NCBI GenBank assembly: GCA_003353825.1
Contig: PIVW01000059.1
Span: 1 to 17,874, forward strand
DNA length: 17,874 bases
Reading direction: 5' to 3'
DNA from: Chloroflexota bacterium
GTDB taxonomy: Bacteria; Chloroflexota; Anaerolineae; J102
The notes beneath the pieces are model-generated. The model had not been told where the DNA came from, searched no databases, and saw only the letters and a list, made by a program, of their open reading frames with translations. A program made the translations under genes and the position numbers. Of the stretch, positions 1-6,994 are shown in pieces. Position 1 is the stretch's first letter. Each line of letters starts with the position of its first letter.

Positions 1-1
1 T

Positions 2-712
2 ATAGGGGTGCGAACAGCCGTTTTAGACTTTTCCAGAGTTTTCAGAATGGTACTCCGCTCGATTGCTTTTAACGCAGAATATCAATTGGAACATTTTCAG
101 TCAATATGTAACCACTACCTGAATAGCATCGTAGCAGGACAGGTTAGCGGAAGTGATTGCAGCGGCGGGATCGGGTTGGCATCTCTCGACCACAATATCG
201 AGAGCGGGACCAGTTGCGGTCTTGTCGAACCTGGCGATCAACAGAACGTTGCACCTACCCAGCTCAATCTTGGTCCTTTGCAAGGCAATGGTGGCCCGAT
301 CGAAACCCACGCTCCCGGTGCTGGAAGCGTCGCTATCGATGCTATTCCTAACGGAGCCTGTACGCTAACCGAAGATCAGCAAGGTGTTCTGCGGCCCGTA
401 CCAACCGATGGGGTCTGCGATGCCGGTGCAGTAGAAACCATCGGATTAGTCTCGGGTTTATCAATCAATGGCGATGAGTTGCAGTTGGCATGGGACAGCG
501 CCGATATGGATGGATTTGCAATTTGGGTGAGCACAAACCCCTACGGGGGATATGTACTACAGGCCGACCATGGCGCGAACACCAACTATACGATGCCAAT
601 CGATCCAAATGGCACCATTTACATTGAGGTACGCGGTTACATTGACGGTGGAACGCAGTACATCTATCCACAGCTCGGTGTATATTCATTTAGCATCGAG
701 CCAGGTGGCTAG
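2..712 (+). CDS. Choice-of-anchor Q domain protein, 3' fragment
   Basis: This is the C-terminal part of a secreted or surface protein of the CSLREA / choice-of-anchor Q type, which usually carries a right-handed beta-helix. The family signature is visible from about residue 38 to 145 (counting from the GTG at 8): NSIVAG, a DCSGG turn, LDHNIESG, the NGGP-x-x-THA motif, GSVAIDAIPNG, and a final CDAGAVE. A fibronectin-III-like domain with a WDSADMDGF turn follows to the stop. The frame is open to the window edge, so the gene may continue to the left; GTG 8 and ATG 47 are possible internal starts. The first 37 or so residues do not resemble the Gly/Asn-rich beta-helix that normally precedes this domain, and neither other forward frame supplies it. 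The copy may therefore be a truncated or rearranged remnant. The domain identification is good; whether the gene is intact is uncertain. Confidence 0.6.
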   Translation: MGVRTAVLDFSRVFRMVLRSIAFNAEYQLEHFQSICNHYLNSIVAGQVSGSDCSGGIGLASLDHNIESGTSCGLVEPGDQQNVAPTQLNLGPLQGNGGPIETHAPGAGSVAIDAIPNGACTLTEDQQGVLRPVPTDGVCDAGAVETIGLVSGLSINGDELQLAWDSADMDGFAIWVSTNPYGGYVLQADHGANTNYTMPIDPNGTIYIEVRGYIDGGTQYIYPQLGVYSFSIEPGG

Positions 713-1206
713 AAAAACGTTTGCCCTGTTGTGTCATCACCTTGATCGTCAAGCCATGCTTACCCCTGTTTCAGTAAAGTAGTAGACACGCTGTACCTGA
801 TATGAGAATTTACATATCTCATCTGCCGCCTCATATCAGGCAGCTGGCCTTAGGCAGAGGTCTTTGCCGGCACATTGCTGCGAGCAACTTTGGATATCTG
901 TCTCCAAGTTTGTTTAGCCAACTAAGTTCATTAATCTTACCAGTCGCATTATCATGAATTCAGGCATAAACGTTATTTTAGGTTCTATATAATCAAATTA
1001 GGTTTATTAATCTTTCTTTAGGCTTCTACTGAGTAATTTAAGTGCACTTATCGATATTTTAGTGTTGTAATATCGCATCAAGCGATTAGTCTGCCGGCGC
1101 TCTTTTGTATGATCTGCCTTTATGCGAGCCAGACAGGATAGAAACAGCAATGGAAGATCGCATAGCTACAGGTGACACAGTAGGACACTGCTAGGGGAGG
1201 CAAAAC
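713..1206. other. Gene-free AT-rich intergenic stretch
   Basis: No reading frame here looks coding. The stretch is clearly richer in A and T than the genes around it, especially around 930-1080. It holds one nested palindrome near 796-843, listed separately. It lies between the choice-of-anchor Q fragment and the terminator of the tRNA unit. No promoter with a good -35/-10 pair was identified. Confidence 0.5.
796..843. repeat. Nested palindrome with alternative hairpins
   Basis: CCTGATATGAG at 796-806 is a perfect 11-bp inverted match to CTCATATCAGG at 830-840. Two competing smaller stems use the same bases: ATGAGA 802-807 with TCTCAT 817-822, and CTGCC 823-827 with GGCAG 839-843. It lies about 85 nt after the stop codon at 712. 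It has no T-run on either side, so it is not a standard intrinsic terminator. It could be a transcript-end structure or a small repeat element. Confidence 0.45.
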
Positions 1207-1241
1207 AATAAGGCCGGTCGTTACAAGCGACCGGCCTTATT
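1207..1241 (-). terminator. Intrinsic terminator of the tRNA-Ala pair
   Basis: A perfect 14-bp stem is formed by 1207-1220 and 1228-1241 around a 7-nt loop. The stem is GC-rich in its centre (GGCCGGTCG). On the minus strand it ends in TTATT followed by GTTTTG. It starts 5 nt beyond the 3' end of tRNA-Ala(GGC), the expected place for the end of the minus-strand tRNA transcript. Confidence 0.88.
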
Positions 1242-1246
1242 GGTGA

Positions 1247-1319
1247 TGGAGCTGAAGGGACTCGAACCCTTGACCCCCACAATGCCATTGTGGTGCTCTC
1301 CCAGCTGAGCTACAGCCCC
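1247..1319 (-). tRNA. tRNA-Ala (anticodon GGC)
   Basis: This is a 73-nt tRNA on the minus strand. The acceptor arm GGGGCTG pairs with CAGCTCC, including the G3-U70 wobble that is the alanine identity element. The D stem is GCTC/GAGC, the anticodon stem CCACA/TGTGG with loop ATGGCAT (anticodon GGC), and the T arm AAGGG/CCCTT with loop TTCGAGT. The discriminator base is A. CCA is not encoded, since TCA follows the discriminator. It is the second gene of a two-tRNA transcript and differs from the upstream tRNA-Ala(CGC) at 8 of 73 positions. Confidence 0.97.
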
Positions 1320-1364
1320 ATAAGGGGGGTATGAAGTTGGAACGCCCGGTTTTGCCAGGCTAGG

Positions 1365-1437
<73 letters not shown>

Positions 1438-1452
1438 GGGAAGGCAAAACAC

Positions 1453-1481
1453 AGTCTATCCAAGCGCAGTCAAATTGTCAA
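1453..1481 (-). promoter_or_regulatory. Sigma-70 promoter of the tRNA-Ala unit
   Basis: On the minus strand there is a consensus -35 TTGACA (1476-1481), a 17-nt spacer and a -10 TAGACT (1453-1458). The predicted start near 1446 gives a leader of about 9 nt before tRNA-Ala(CGC), a typical arrangement for tRNA genes. Confidence 0.82.
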
Positions 1482-2540
1482 ATCTACCGTCCGTTTGCAT
1501 TCCCAGCAATTCCTAGAAGCGCCCCTCTTAAGCGACAAACACACGCCAGGATGGTGAGTGTGGGAAAACTGTTCGGCAAACAGGTGATGGGGGGAGACAG
1601 ATAATGGATGCAGATCGACGGCTCAACAGGATTTCGTGTGGTCCTAGAAAAACACATGTTGCGTATTGCGTATTGCGTATTGCGTATTGCGTATTGCGTG
1701 TTACGTGATGTTTGGGTGTGACGAGACACGCCTTTCTAGGCAGCGCTACGGAAATTCCGAAAGAGCCAGATCGACCCTTGTTGGTTTGCAGCCTCGCTGG
1801 TATCCCTCACTATGTTGATCGCTGTCCTACCTGAGATTCTTCGTAAAATTGGTTTGACTTGCGGAAGTATCCCCAAAAAGATATTCACAACGAGTGAAAA
1901 CTTCAACAGATACGCTCCTCCTTGTGAGCAAGTACCTTTTATGAGGAACGATGGCACGCCCAACTGCTATACGAAGTGATTGTTGCATGCAGTTATACCC
2001 TTTTGGGCTACCCGATGTTTCACGCATACCGATAAGCGACCGTTTGAGTCAAATACCTCAGATTCGGCTAATTGCCGGAGACCAGAAGGCCGAACCCCCT
2101 GATTTACTGCGAGATTTCCGATTTGTGGTCCCCAGAAAAGTAGAACGCTGTCAGTTTTCGAATTCAGATGGGGTCGCCAAACCAATGCCCGCCACTTTAT
2201 CGGTTTCAAAATGCATCCTCACTTCGACCTTTTGCAGTAGCCAAACCCGGCACAAAAGAGGTATTGATAGAGGGCACTTAACACCTTCGCATAGCAATAT
2301 AATTCTAAAGGAACACTTCTCCTGTCTGTACAGGCGTCCATATCCCACATTAATCGGAAACACACTCAACTTTCATCCCTGCGGTTGGAATAATGTATGT
2401 ACCAACCTATCTAACAGCCACTTGTCTTACTCACAATTCTCAATCGGATACTTTTAGGGCTGTCGTCCGTCCTATTTGTGGGATGCCACTCCAACCTACC
2501 CGCTCACTACTTTCCCACATCCCTCTCGCCACTCTCTCAC
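1482..2540. other. Gene-poor region without convincing coding sequence
   Basis: Apart from the heptamer array at 1659-1707, nothing here is convincing as a gene. The longest open frame is on the plus strand at 1951-2457. It is rich in Ser, Cys, His and Arg, shows no domain or motif, has no Shine-Dalgarno sequence and overlaps several equally open frames. A consensus-like TATAAT at 2298-2303 has no matching -35. From about 2488 to 2550 the plus strand is almost all pyrimidine, directly after the stop of the small membrane protein gene. The region may be decayed sequence, but no parent gene is recognisable. Confidence 0.5.
1659..1707. repeat. Heptanucleotide tandem array (TTGCGTA)7
   Basis: Five perfect TTGCGTA units (1659-1693) are followed by TTGCGTG and TTACGTG, seven contiguous 7-bp units in all. 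On the minus strand the unit reads TACGCAA. Because 21 nt equals three units, the array produces a spurious NTQYAIR-repeat peptide in every open frame through it. It lies in a gene-free gap about 180 nt upstream of the tRNA promoter. Confidence 0.95.
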
Positions 2541-2738
2541 TCACTCTCCCGTGGTATCGGCAGGGCGCTCTGATGGCATTGTTTCGGAACCGCCCTCGGG
2601 TTCTATCAAAGCTGTGGCAGGGGAAGACCATTCAGCGTCCGTGGCGCTGGCATCTCGCTTTTGTGCTTGGTCCCACAGCACAGCCAGCGTCACGCCTGCG
2701 AACAGCCCTACCCACACGCCATAACGAAAGCTACCCAT
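2541..2738 (-). CDS. Small single-pass membrane protein, YtxH-like
   Basis: The product is a 65-residue protein with one membrane segment at about residues 5-21 (YGVWVGLFAGVTLAVLW). A short basic patch (QKRD) follows, then an acidic, Ser/Pro/Glu-rich tail. The start is the ATG at 2738. It overlaps the upstream stop by 8 nt (ATGGGTAG) and has GGGAG just upstream; a longer frame start at 2774 would lie inside the previous gene. The translational coupling and order, DUF948-like protein then short anchor protein, resemble the Bacillus ytxG-ytxH pair. YtxH proteins share the short N-terminal glycine-rich helix, but this tail is not diagnostic. The gene is likely real; the family link is inference from architecture and context. 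Confidence 0.6.
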   Translation of the reverse strand: MGSFRYGVWVGLFAGVTLAVLWDQAQKRDASATDAEWSSPATALIEPEGGSETMPSERPADTTGE

Positions 2739-3156
2739 TATCCGCTCCCGTAGTCTCACCCATATCAGAGGCACTAAGCGGAGGTTCTGGCGCGCTCAGC
2801 TCAGAAGAGTCGGAAGCCAAGGTGTCTTCTGAGTCTAACTCAGCGTCCTTGTTTTTGGAGGGCACAACCTGTTGTTTGACAGTTTTGACTGCCTGACGTA
2901 CGCCGGCTCCAAAACTAATTGCGCTAACAAAAGGCCGGGCAACACGCTTGCTGACGAAGTTCGTGGTATTGCGAACGGTATCAGCCGTCTCCTGGGTTGC
3001 TTCGAGCATAGGCTTGATCTCGTCATTGAGCAATATCACCAGGGCACGGATCTGCACAATGAGAATACTCAAAAGCACCAGAACAACAATAGATTCAAGT
3101 GCCAGAAAAATAATCGATAGATCACGGATGGCGGGGATAATTGAAGGCTCGTTCAC
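2731..3156 (-). CDS. DUF948-like (YtxG-like) membrane protein
   Basis: The product is a 141-residue protein with one N-terminal membrane segment at about residues 14-38 (SIIFLALESIVVLVLLSILI). An amphipathic helical stretch follows (NDEIKPMLEATQETADTVRNTT and onward to about 95), then a disordered acidic tail with many Ser, Glu and Asp. The pattern of one membrane helix and then a heptad-like LLxxTxETxxTVxxTT segment matches DUF948 proteins such as the general stress protein YtxG. Two GTG codons lie in tandem at 3159 and 3156; the second is preferred because GAGAGG sits 5 nt before it. The gene overlaps the YtxH-like gene downstream and follows the 87-residue membrane protein by about 48 nt, suggesting one three-gene transcript. 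Function in this organism is unknown. Confidence 0.68.
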   Translation of the reverse strand: MNEPSIIPAIRDLSIIFLALESIVVLVLLSILIVQIRALVILLNDEIKPMLEATQETADTVRNTTNFVSKRVARPFVSAISFGAGVRQAVKTVKQQVVPSKNKDAELDSEDTLASDSSELSAPEPPLSASDMGETTGADNG

Positions 3157-3204
3157 CACAACCTCTCAGACCGAGATGGGGACATATCACACGATAACTC
3201 CATT

Positions 3205-3468
3205 CTAACGCCTCAATAACGAGGCTGCAAGCATCAGCACCCAGGCGACGATGGTACCTTCCAATACATAAACCTGGCCGATTCGCCCGATCTCGAGTCC
3301 TAGATAGGGTCCGAGAACCTGGCCCAACACCATGCCCAACATCGCTACCAGAATCGAGGCAAGCAAATCGCCCCAGGTGCGACCCCGCCATAAATGGAAA
3401 AGGGCGCCGTAAATCACTGATAATAACAGGGACAAAGCTAAGGCAGGGGGAATACCGGGAAGTTGCAT
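3205..3468 (-). CDS. Small three-helix membrane protein of unknown function
   Basis: The product is an 87-residue, very hydrophobic protein with three likely membrane helices at about residues 8-27, 34-55 and 66-85. Short charged turns separate them (HLWRGRTWGD and GLEIGRIG), and it ends in LLRR, suggesting a cytoplasmic C-terminus by the positive-inside rule. No domain is recognised. It is first in a probable three-gene minus-strand set with the YtxG-like and YtxH-like genes. Upstream lies the large palindrome at 3501-3564. No strong Shine-Dalgarno sequence is visible before the ATG at 3468. The consistent hydrophobic pattern and operon placement support a real gene. Confidence 0.62.
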   Translation of the reverse strand: MQLPGIPPALALSLLLSVIYGALFHLWRGRTWGDLLASILVAMLGMVLGQVLGPYLGLEIGRIGQVYVLEGTIVAWVLMLAASLLRR

Positions 3469-3500
3469 GATCTAAATGAGTGTTGAGGATGTTGTGCAGT

Positions 3501-3564
3501 GGTTTGTAGTAGGCGCTTTAGCGCCGTAACTGCTGCCACGGCGCTAAAGCGCCTACTACAAACC
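3501..3564. repeat. Perfect 27-bp inverted repeat, REP-like
   Basis: The arms at 3501-3527 and 3538-3564 are exact reverse complements around a 10-nt spacer. Each arm also contains its own palindrome, GGCGCTTTAGCGCC, so the element reads as two REP-type units in opposite orientation. It lies 34 nt beyond the mnmA stop and 32 nt before the start of the 87-residue membrane protein gene. No T-run follows on either strand, which argues against an intrinsic terminator, although a stem of this size could protect the mnmA mRNA end or slow polymerase. Confidence 0.93.
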
Positions 3565-3598
3565 GTCGGGGCATTTTCCACGACGAAGAGCAAGTATG

Positions 3599-4702
3599 TC
3601 AGCGCTCGATGATGCCGCCGCCCAGGCAGCGTTCATCCTGATAAAAAACGACAGCTTGTCCAGGCGTGATGGCCCGCAGGCGTTCTGAAAAGCGAACTTC
3701 GAGGCGATCTCCAGACAATCGCGTCACTTCAGCCGCCCGATCTCGCGACTTATAGCGGATTTTGACCGTGCACGAAAATACATCGGCAGGCGGATTTCCC
3801 ACCCAGTTGACGTTTCTCGCAGTCAACGTGTCGCGGCCCAAGCGATGGGCGGGCCCCACCACCAGGGTGTTGTCCTCAGTCTGCAGGGAGATAACAAACA
3901 GTTTTTGTGGTGAAGGGATACCAAGGCCCTTACGTTGGCCGATGGTGTAGAAGGGCAGTCCCTGATGCTCACCCAGCACTTGGCCATCGAGATCGACGAT
4001 GGGGCCGGGATTTATCTGCTCTGCGGCCCAATCTTGTAAAAACCGCCGGTAATCGCCATCCGCCAAAAAACAGAGATCCTGGCTATCGGATTTGGATGCA
4101 ACAGGAAGCCCGTGGCGCCCGGCCATTTCCCTGACCTCTGGTTTGGTCATATCCCCCACCGGAAAGGTGAGATGTCGTAATTCAGCCTGGCCCAGTACGC
4201 TAAGTATGTAGGATTGATCTTTTTGGGTGTCAGCGCCACGCAGCAATTCGAATCCTGAGTCTGTGTCTCGCACTCGCGCATAGTGGCCTGTTGCCAGATA
4301 ATCGGCGCCAAGGGCTTTGGCGTAACTGAGAAGATGGTCGAAACGGATATGGCGGTTGCAGGCAAGACAGGGGTTGGGCGTGACGCCAGTGGTGTAGCCC
4401 TCGATAAAGTAATCGACCACGTGCTGTTTGAACACCTTCTCGACATTTAGCAAATAGAAGGGGATGCCAAGTTGTGCGGCGATACGGCGGGCGTCTTCAG
4501 TGGCTTCCAGGGTGCAACATCGATTCTCGCTACCACTGCCCTCAGATACCTCCGCCCACAAACGCATCATCACGCCAATGACGTTGTAGCCGGCATGTAC
4601 CAGGCGCGCCGCTGCCACTGAGCTATCGACACCGCCGCTCATAGCGACGACGATGGTGGTCTCGGCTGGTGACAGGGGCGGGGTTTGGTTTTCGTGAAGC
4701 AT
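3599..4702 (-). CDS. mnmA: tRNA-specific 2-thiouridylase MnmA
   Basis: MnmA activates U34 of tRNA-Lys, -Glu and -Gln with ATP and replaces its 2-oxygen with sulfur in the cytoplasm. The 367-residue product has the normal family length. It carries the PP-loop SGGVDSS at residues 22-28, [11 protein letters not shown] at 61-71, the NPCLACN motif at 110-116 whose C115 aligns with the catalytic cysteine (Cys102 of E. coli), and C211 in SQDLCFL, matching the persulfide-carrying Cys199. Downstream come the GQRKGLG segment and a C-terminal beta-barrel ending CLGGGIIER. The gene follows a cysteine desulfurase gene by 42 nt, so the sulfur donor is probably its neighbour. There is no Shine-Dalgarno sequence; instead the octamer motif CGACCACG followed by CGAC lies just before the ATG, as it does before the M19 gene. 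Confidence 0.97.
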   Translation of the reverse strand: MLHENQTPPLSPAETTIVVAMSGGVDSSVAAARLVHAGYNVIGVMMRLWAEVSEGSGSENRCCTLEATEDARRIAAQLGIPFYLLNVEKVFKQHVVDYFIEGYTTGVTPNPCLACNRHIRFDHLLSYAKALGADYLATGHYARVRDTDSGFELLRGADTQKDQSYILSVLGQAELRHLTFPVGDMTKPEVREMAGRHGLPVASKSDSQDLCFLADGDYRRFLQDWAAEQINPGPIVDLDGQVLGEHQGLPFYTIGQRKGLGIPSPQKLFVISLQTEDNTLVVGPAHRLGRDTLTARNVNWVGNPPADVFSCTVKIRYKSRDRAAEVTRLSGDRLEVRFSERLRAITPGQAVVFYQDERCLGGGIIER

Positions 4703-4744
4703 TAGAGGTCGCGTGGTCGGTTGGTGCGACGGGGGTTGTAGATG

Positions 4745-5929
4745 TTAGAGGGTGGTCGGGCTTAGTTTGCGGAGGCGGGCGACGAGGGGGGGCAGGGTTT
4801 CTAAGAGGTAGTCGATGTCGGCGTCGGTTGTGCTGCGACCTAGTGTCAGGCGTAGATGGCCTACAGCGTCGGCAGCACTTACGCCCATGGCCGTGAGCAC
4901 GCTGGAAGGGGTCTGGGCGGCGCTGGTGCAGGCAGACCCACTACTGGCAGCGATGCCCGCCATATCCAGCCCCATGAGGATACCCTGTATCTCGATACCC
5001 TTGAAGATGAAACTGGCGTGATGGGATAACCGCTCTGTGGGATGGCCGCTGATACGAGTACCAGGGATGAGGGTGGGGATTGCCTGCAGGAGGCGGTCTC
5101 GCAATGCGCTCAGGCGCGGTGCTTCACTCGGACGCATATCTTCGGCTTCGCGCAGTGCTGTGGCGAGGCCCACGATCCCCGCCACATTTTCAGTGCCGGC
5201 GCGATGCTTACCTTCGTGTCCGCCGCCGGTTTGAGCAGATGTCAAGGAAAGCGCACTACAAATGTAGGCAACGCCGACGCCTTTGGGTCCATAAAACTTG
5301 TGTCCCGAAAGCGCCATAGAATCGATACTCTGTGCCTGCACATCTAGTGAAACATGCCCGGGCGCTTGCACAGCATCTGTGTGGAAGGGCACGCTTTGAT
5401 CGCGGCTGACAGCTGCCAATTCGGCGATCGGTTGCAGGGTACCGATCTCATTGTTGGCGGCCATTATGCTCACCAGTAGGGTATCAGGCCGGATGGCAGC
5501 CCGAAGATCGTCAGGATCGACGCGGCCAGTGCCATCGACGGGCAGGATCGTAAGGTCAAGGCTGAAGAAATCGGCCAGTTGGCGAGCTGTGTCGATCACA
5601 GCTTTATGTTCGATTGCACTGACAATGAGATGATGGGACTTGTTCCGGTTCGTCTTGCGCTGCAACTCCTGCCAGACAACACCACGCAACACCATGTTAT
5701 CGCTTTCGCTTCCGCAAGAAGTGAACACGATTTCAGAAGGTTTGGCATTCAAGATACCGGCCACTGTGTGGCGAGCACCTTCCAGGGCATGCTTGGCCTT
5801 TCGTCCCTGGCTATAGATACCGGAAGCATTGCCGTAAGTCTCACTGAAATAGGGCAGCATGGCCTCCAGGGCTTTTGGTGAGACCGGCGTGGTTGCAGAA
5901 TGGTCGAGATAAACAGAAGGGTTAGACAT
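4745..5929 (-). CDS. Cysteine desulfurase (NifS/IscS family)
   Basis: This PLP enzyme converts cysteine to alanine and passes a persulfide to acceptor proteins. The 394-residue product shows YLDHSATTP at residues 7-15, EIVFTSCGSESDN at 66-78, H107 in AIEHKA, D185 in HTDAVQ, the PLP lysine K211 in SGHKFYGPKG, RAGTEN at 243-248 and the catalytic C334 in SSGSACTSA. The compact active-site loop fits group I desulfurases. It lies directly upstream of mnmA (42-nt gap) with no Fe-S scaffold gene such as iscU nearby. A dedicated role in tRNA 2-thiolation, like Bacillus YrvO, is therefore more likely than housekeeping Fe-S assembly. It starts 27 nt after the M19 dipeptidase stop. The start MSNPSVYLDH fits the family N-terminus, but no clear Shine-Dalgarno sequence is seen. 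The family is certain; the physiological partner is inferred. Confidence 0.95.
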   Translation of the reverse strand: MSNPSVYLDHSATTPVSPKALEAMLPYFSETYGNASGIYSQGRKAKHALEGARHTVAGILNAKPSEIVFTSCGSESDNMVLRGVVWQELQRKTNRNKSHHLIVSAIEHKAVIDTARQLADFFSLDLTILPVDGTGRVDPDDLRAAIRPDTLLVSIMAANNEIGTLQPIAELAAVSRDQSVPFHTDAVQAPGHVSLDVQAQSIDSMALSGHKFYGPKGVGVAYICSALSLTSAQTGGGHEGKHRAGTENVAGIVGLATALREAEDMRPSEAPRLSALRDRLLQAIPTLIPGTRISGHPTERLSHHASFIFKGIEIQGILMGLDMAGIAASSGSACTSAAQTPSSVLTAMGVSAADAVGHLRLTLGRSTTDADIDYLLETLPPLVARLRKLSPTTL

Positions 5930-5956
5930 AAGATAATTGAAATCGGAAAGGGTGGG

Positions 5957-6916
5957 TTAGGGCAGAATTTGGGTAAATACACGGCGGAAATTCTCGCCCA
6001 GGATCTTGCAGATCGTTTCTTCAGGATACCCGCGCGCCAAGAGCCCGTCAGTAATCCTGGGGTACTTCTCGCCGCTATCGAGATCGGTGGGCAGGGTCCA
6101 GCCATCGTAATCAGAACCTAACCCCACATGATCGTTGCCGGCAACCTCGACCATGTAGTCGATATGGTCGAGCACGTGATCAAGGGTTACCTCTTCCGGG
6201 TTGTCAGCCATGAACATGCCGACAAAGGTGACACCGATGACGCCGCCCCTCTCTGCGATCCTTCGGATCTGATCGTCGCTCAAGTTACGGAGATGATCGA
6301 AAAGGCCGCGAGCGTTGGAGTGGCTGGCAATCACAGGCTGGCTGCTGAGTGCCAGGACCTCTGCAACGCCGGCCGGGTTCAAGTGAGAGAGGTCGAGAAC
6401 AATACCCAGGTCGTTGCAGGTAGTGACAATGTCTCGACCAAAAGCTGTGAGCCCCGCCGAAGTGCCGGCCCCTACCCCATCACAGGCGGCGTTTCGATCA
6501 TCCCACGCCAGGCCCAGGTTACGTAACCCCAAGCGATAAAAGGTGTGTAATCGTGAAATCGAGCCACCCAGCGCCTCGCATCCTTCTAACCCTAGAATCG
6601 CCCCAATGGGCCCTTCAGTCATTAATTCTTCAAGATCTGATGCATTACTGATGAGCGTTATCTGCTCCGGTACCCGCTCGACCAGCGTGTGCAGTACTTC
6701 CAGCCGTTCCAGCGCGGCAGCGGTGGGGCAAGAAGTCAGGCGGGTCTGTCCTGGAAAACAGGCGAAAATCTGACAGTTGATGCCACTCGCTCGCATGCGT
6801 GGCAGATCAAGATGTCCGGCGTCAGACCACCGCCTGAGATCACGTTGAAATTCACCGGGCAGGGCGCACCCCAATGTGTCGCAATGGGCGTCGAAGACAA
6901 AGGTGGCGTTGTTCAT
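5957..6916 (-). CDS. Membrane dipeptidase, peptidase family M19
   Basis: This is a binuclear zinc hydrolase of the renal dipeptidase family, which cleaves dipeptides, including some with D-residues at the second position. The 319-residue product has the full metal-site set: H11 and D13 in DAHCDT, the bridging glutamate E111 in LGLEGCEALG, H178 in LDLSHLN, H199 in IASHSNA, and D269 in GLGSDYDG. There is no signal peptide or membrane helix, so this bacterial member is likely cytoplasmic despite the family name. It is the first gene of a probable M19-desulfurase-mnmA transcript (27-nt and 42-nt gaps). A physiological link to tRNA thiolation is not obvious. The ATG at 6916 directly abuts an array of 8-bp repeats and lacks a Shine-Dalgarno sequence. 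Confidence 0.94.
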   Translation of the reverse strand: MNNATFVFDAHCDTLGCALPGEFQRDLRRWSDAGHLDLPRMRASGINCQIFACFPGQTRLTSCPTAAALERLEVLHTLVERVPEQITLISNASDLEELMTEGPIGAILGLEGCEALGGSISRLHTFYRLGLRNLGLAWDDRNAACDGVGAGTSAGLTAFGRDIVTTCNDLGIVLDLSHLNPAGVAEVLALSSQPVIASHSNARGLFDHLRNLSDDQIRRIAERGGVIGVTFVGMFMADNPEEVTLDHVLDHIDYMVEVAGNDHVGLGSDYDGWTLPTDLDSGEKYPRITDGLLARGYPEETICKILGENFRRVFTQILP

Positions 6917-6963
6917 TTAGTCGCGTGGTCGATTGGTCGCGTGGTCGTTTAGTCGTGTAGTCG
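6917..6963. repeat. Octamer array (CGACYAnn)6 abutting the M19 start codon
   Basis: Read on the minus strand, six consecutive 8-mers occur: CGACTACA, CGACTAAA, CGACCACG, CGACCAAT, CGACCACG and CGACTAAA. The final A of the last unit is the A of the M19 ATG. The same CGACCACG-CGAC combination recurs 5 nt before the mnmA ATG (about 4708-4720). The array fills the position where a ribosome-binding site would be expected. Confidence 0.9.
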
Positions 6964-6994
6964 AAGTGTGTACAGTCGGTAGCTCATCTGCACA

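Noticed and set aside
1659..1707. CRISPR array
   Set aside because: The units are 7 bp and contiguous, with no spacers and no cas genes.
1484..1729. Protein with NTQYAIRN repeats on the minus strand
   Set aside because: The repeat peptide is just translation of the heptamer array, which is open in every frame because the unit contains no stop codon in phase.
2298..2303. Promoter from an isolated TATAAT on the plus strand
   Set aside because: No -35 at 16-18 nt, no TGn extension and no gene downstream in that direction.
1951..2457. 168-codon open frame on the plus strand as a gene
   Set aside because: No motif, no ribosome-binding site, an odd composition rich in Ser, Cys and His, and several competing open frames in the same stretch.
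3501..3564. Intrinsic terminator of mnmA
   Set aside because: The stem is very strong but no T-run follows on the minus strand, and the internal palindromes fit a REP-like element better.
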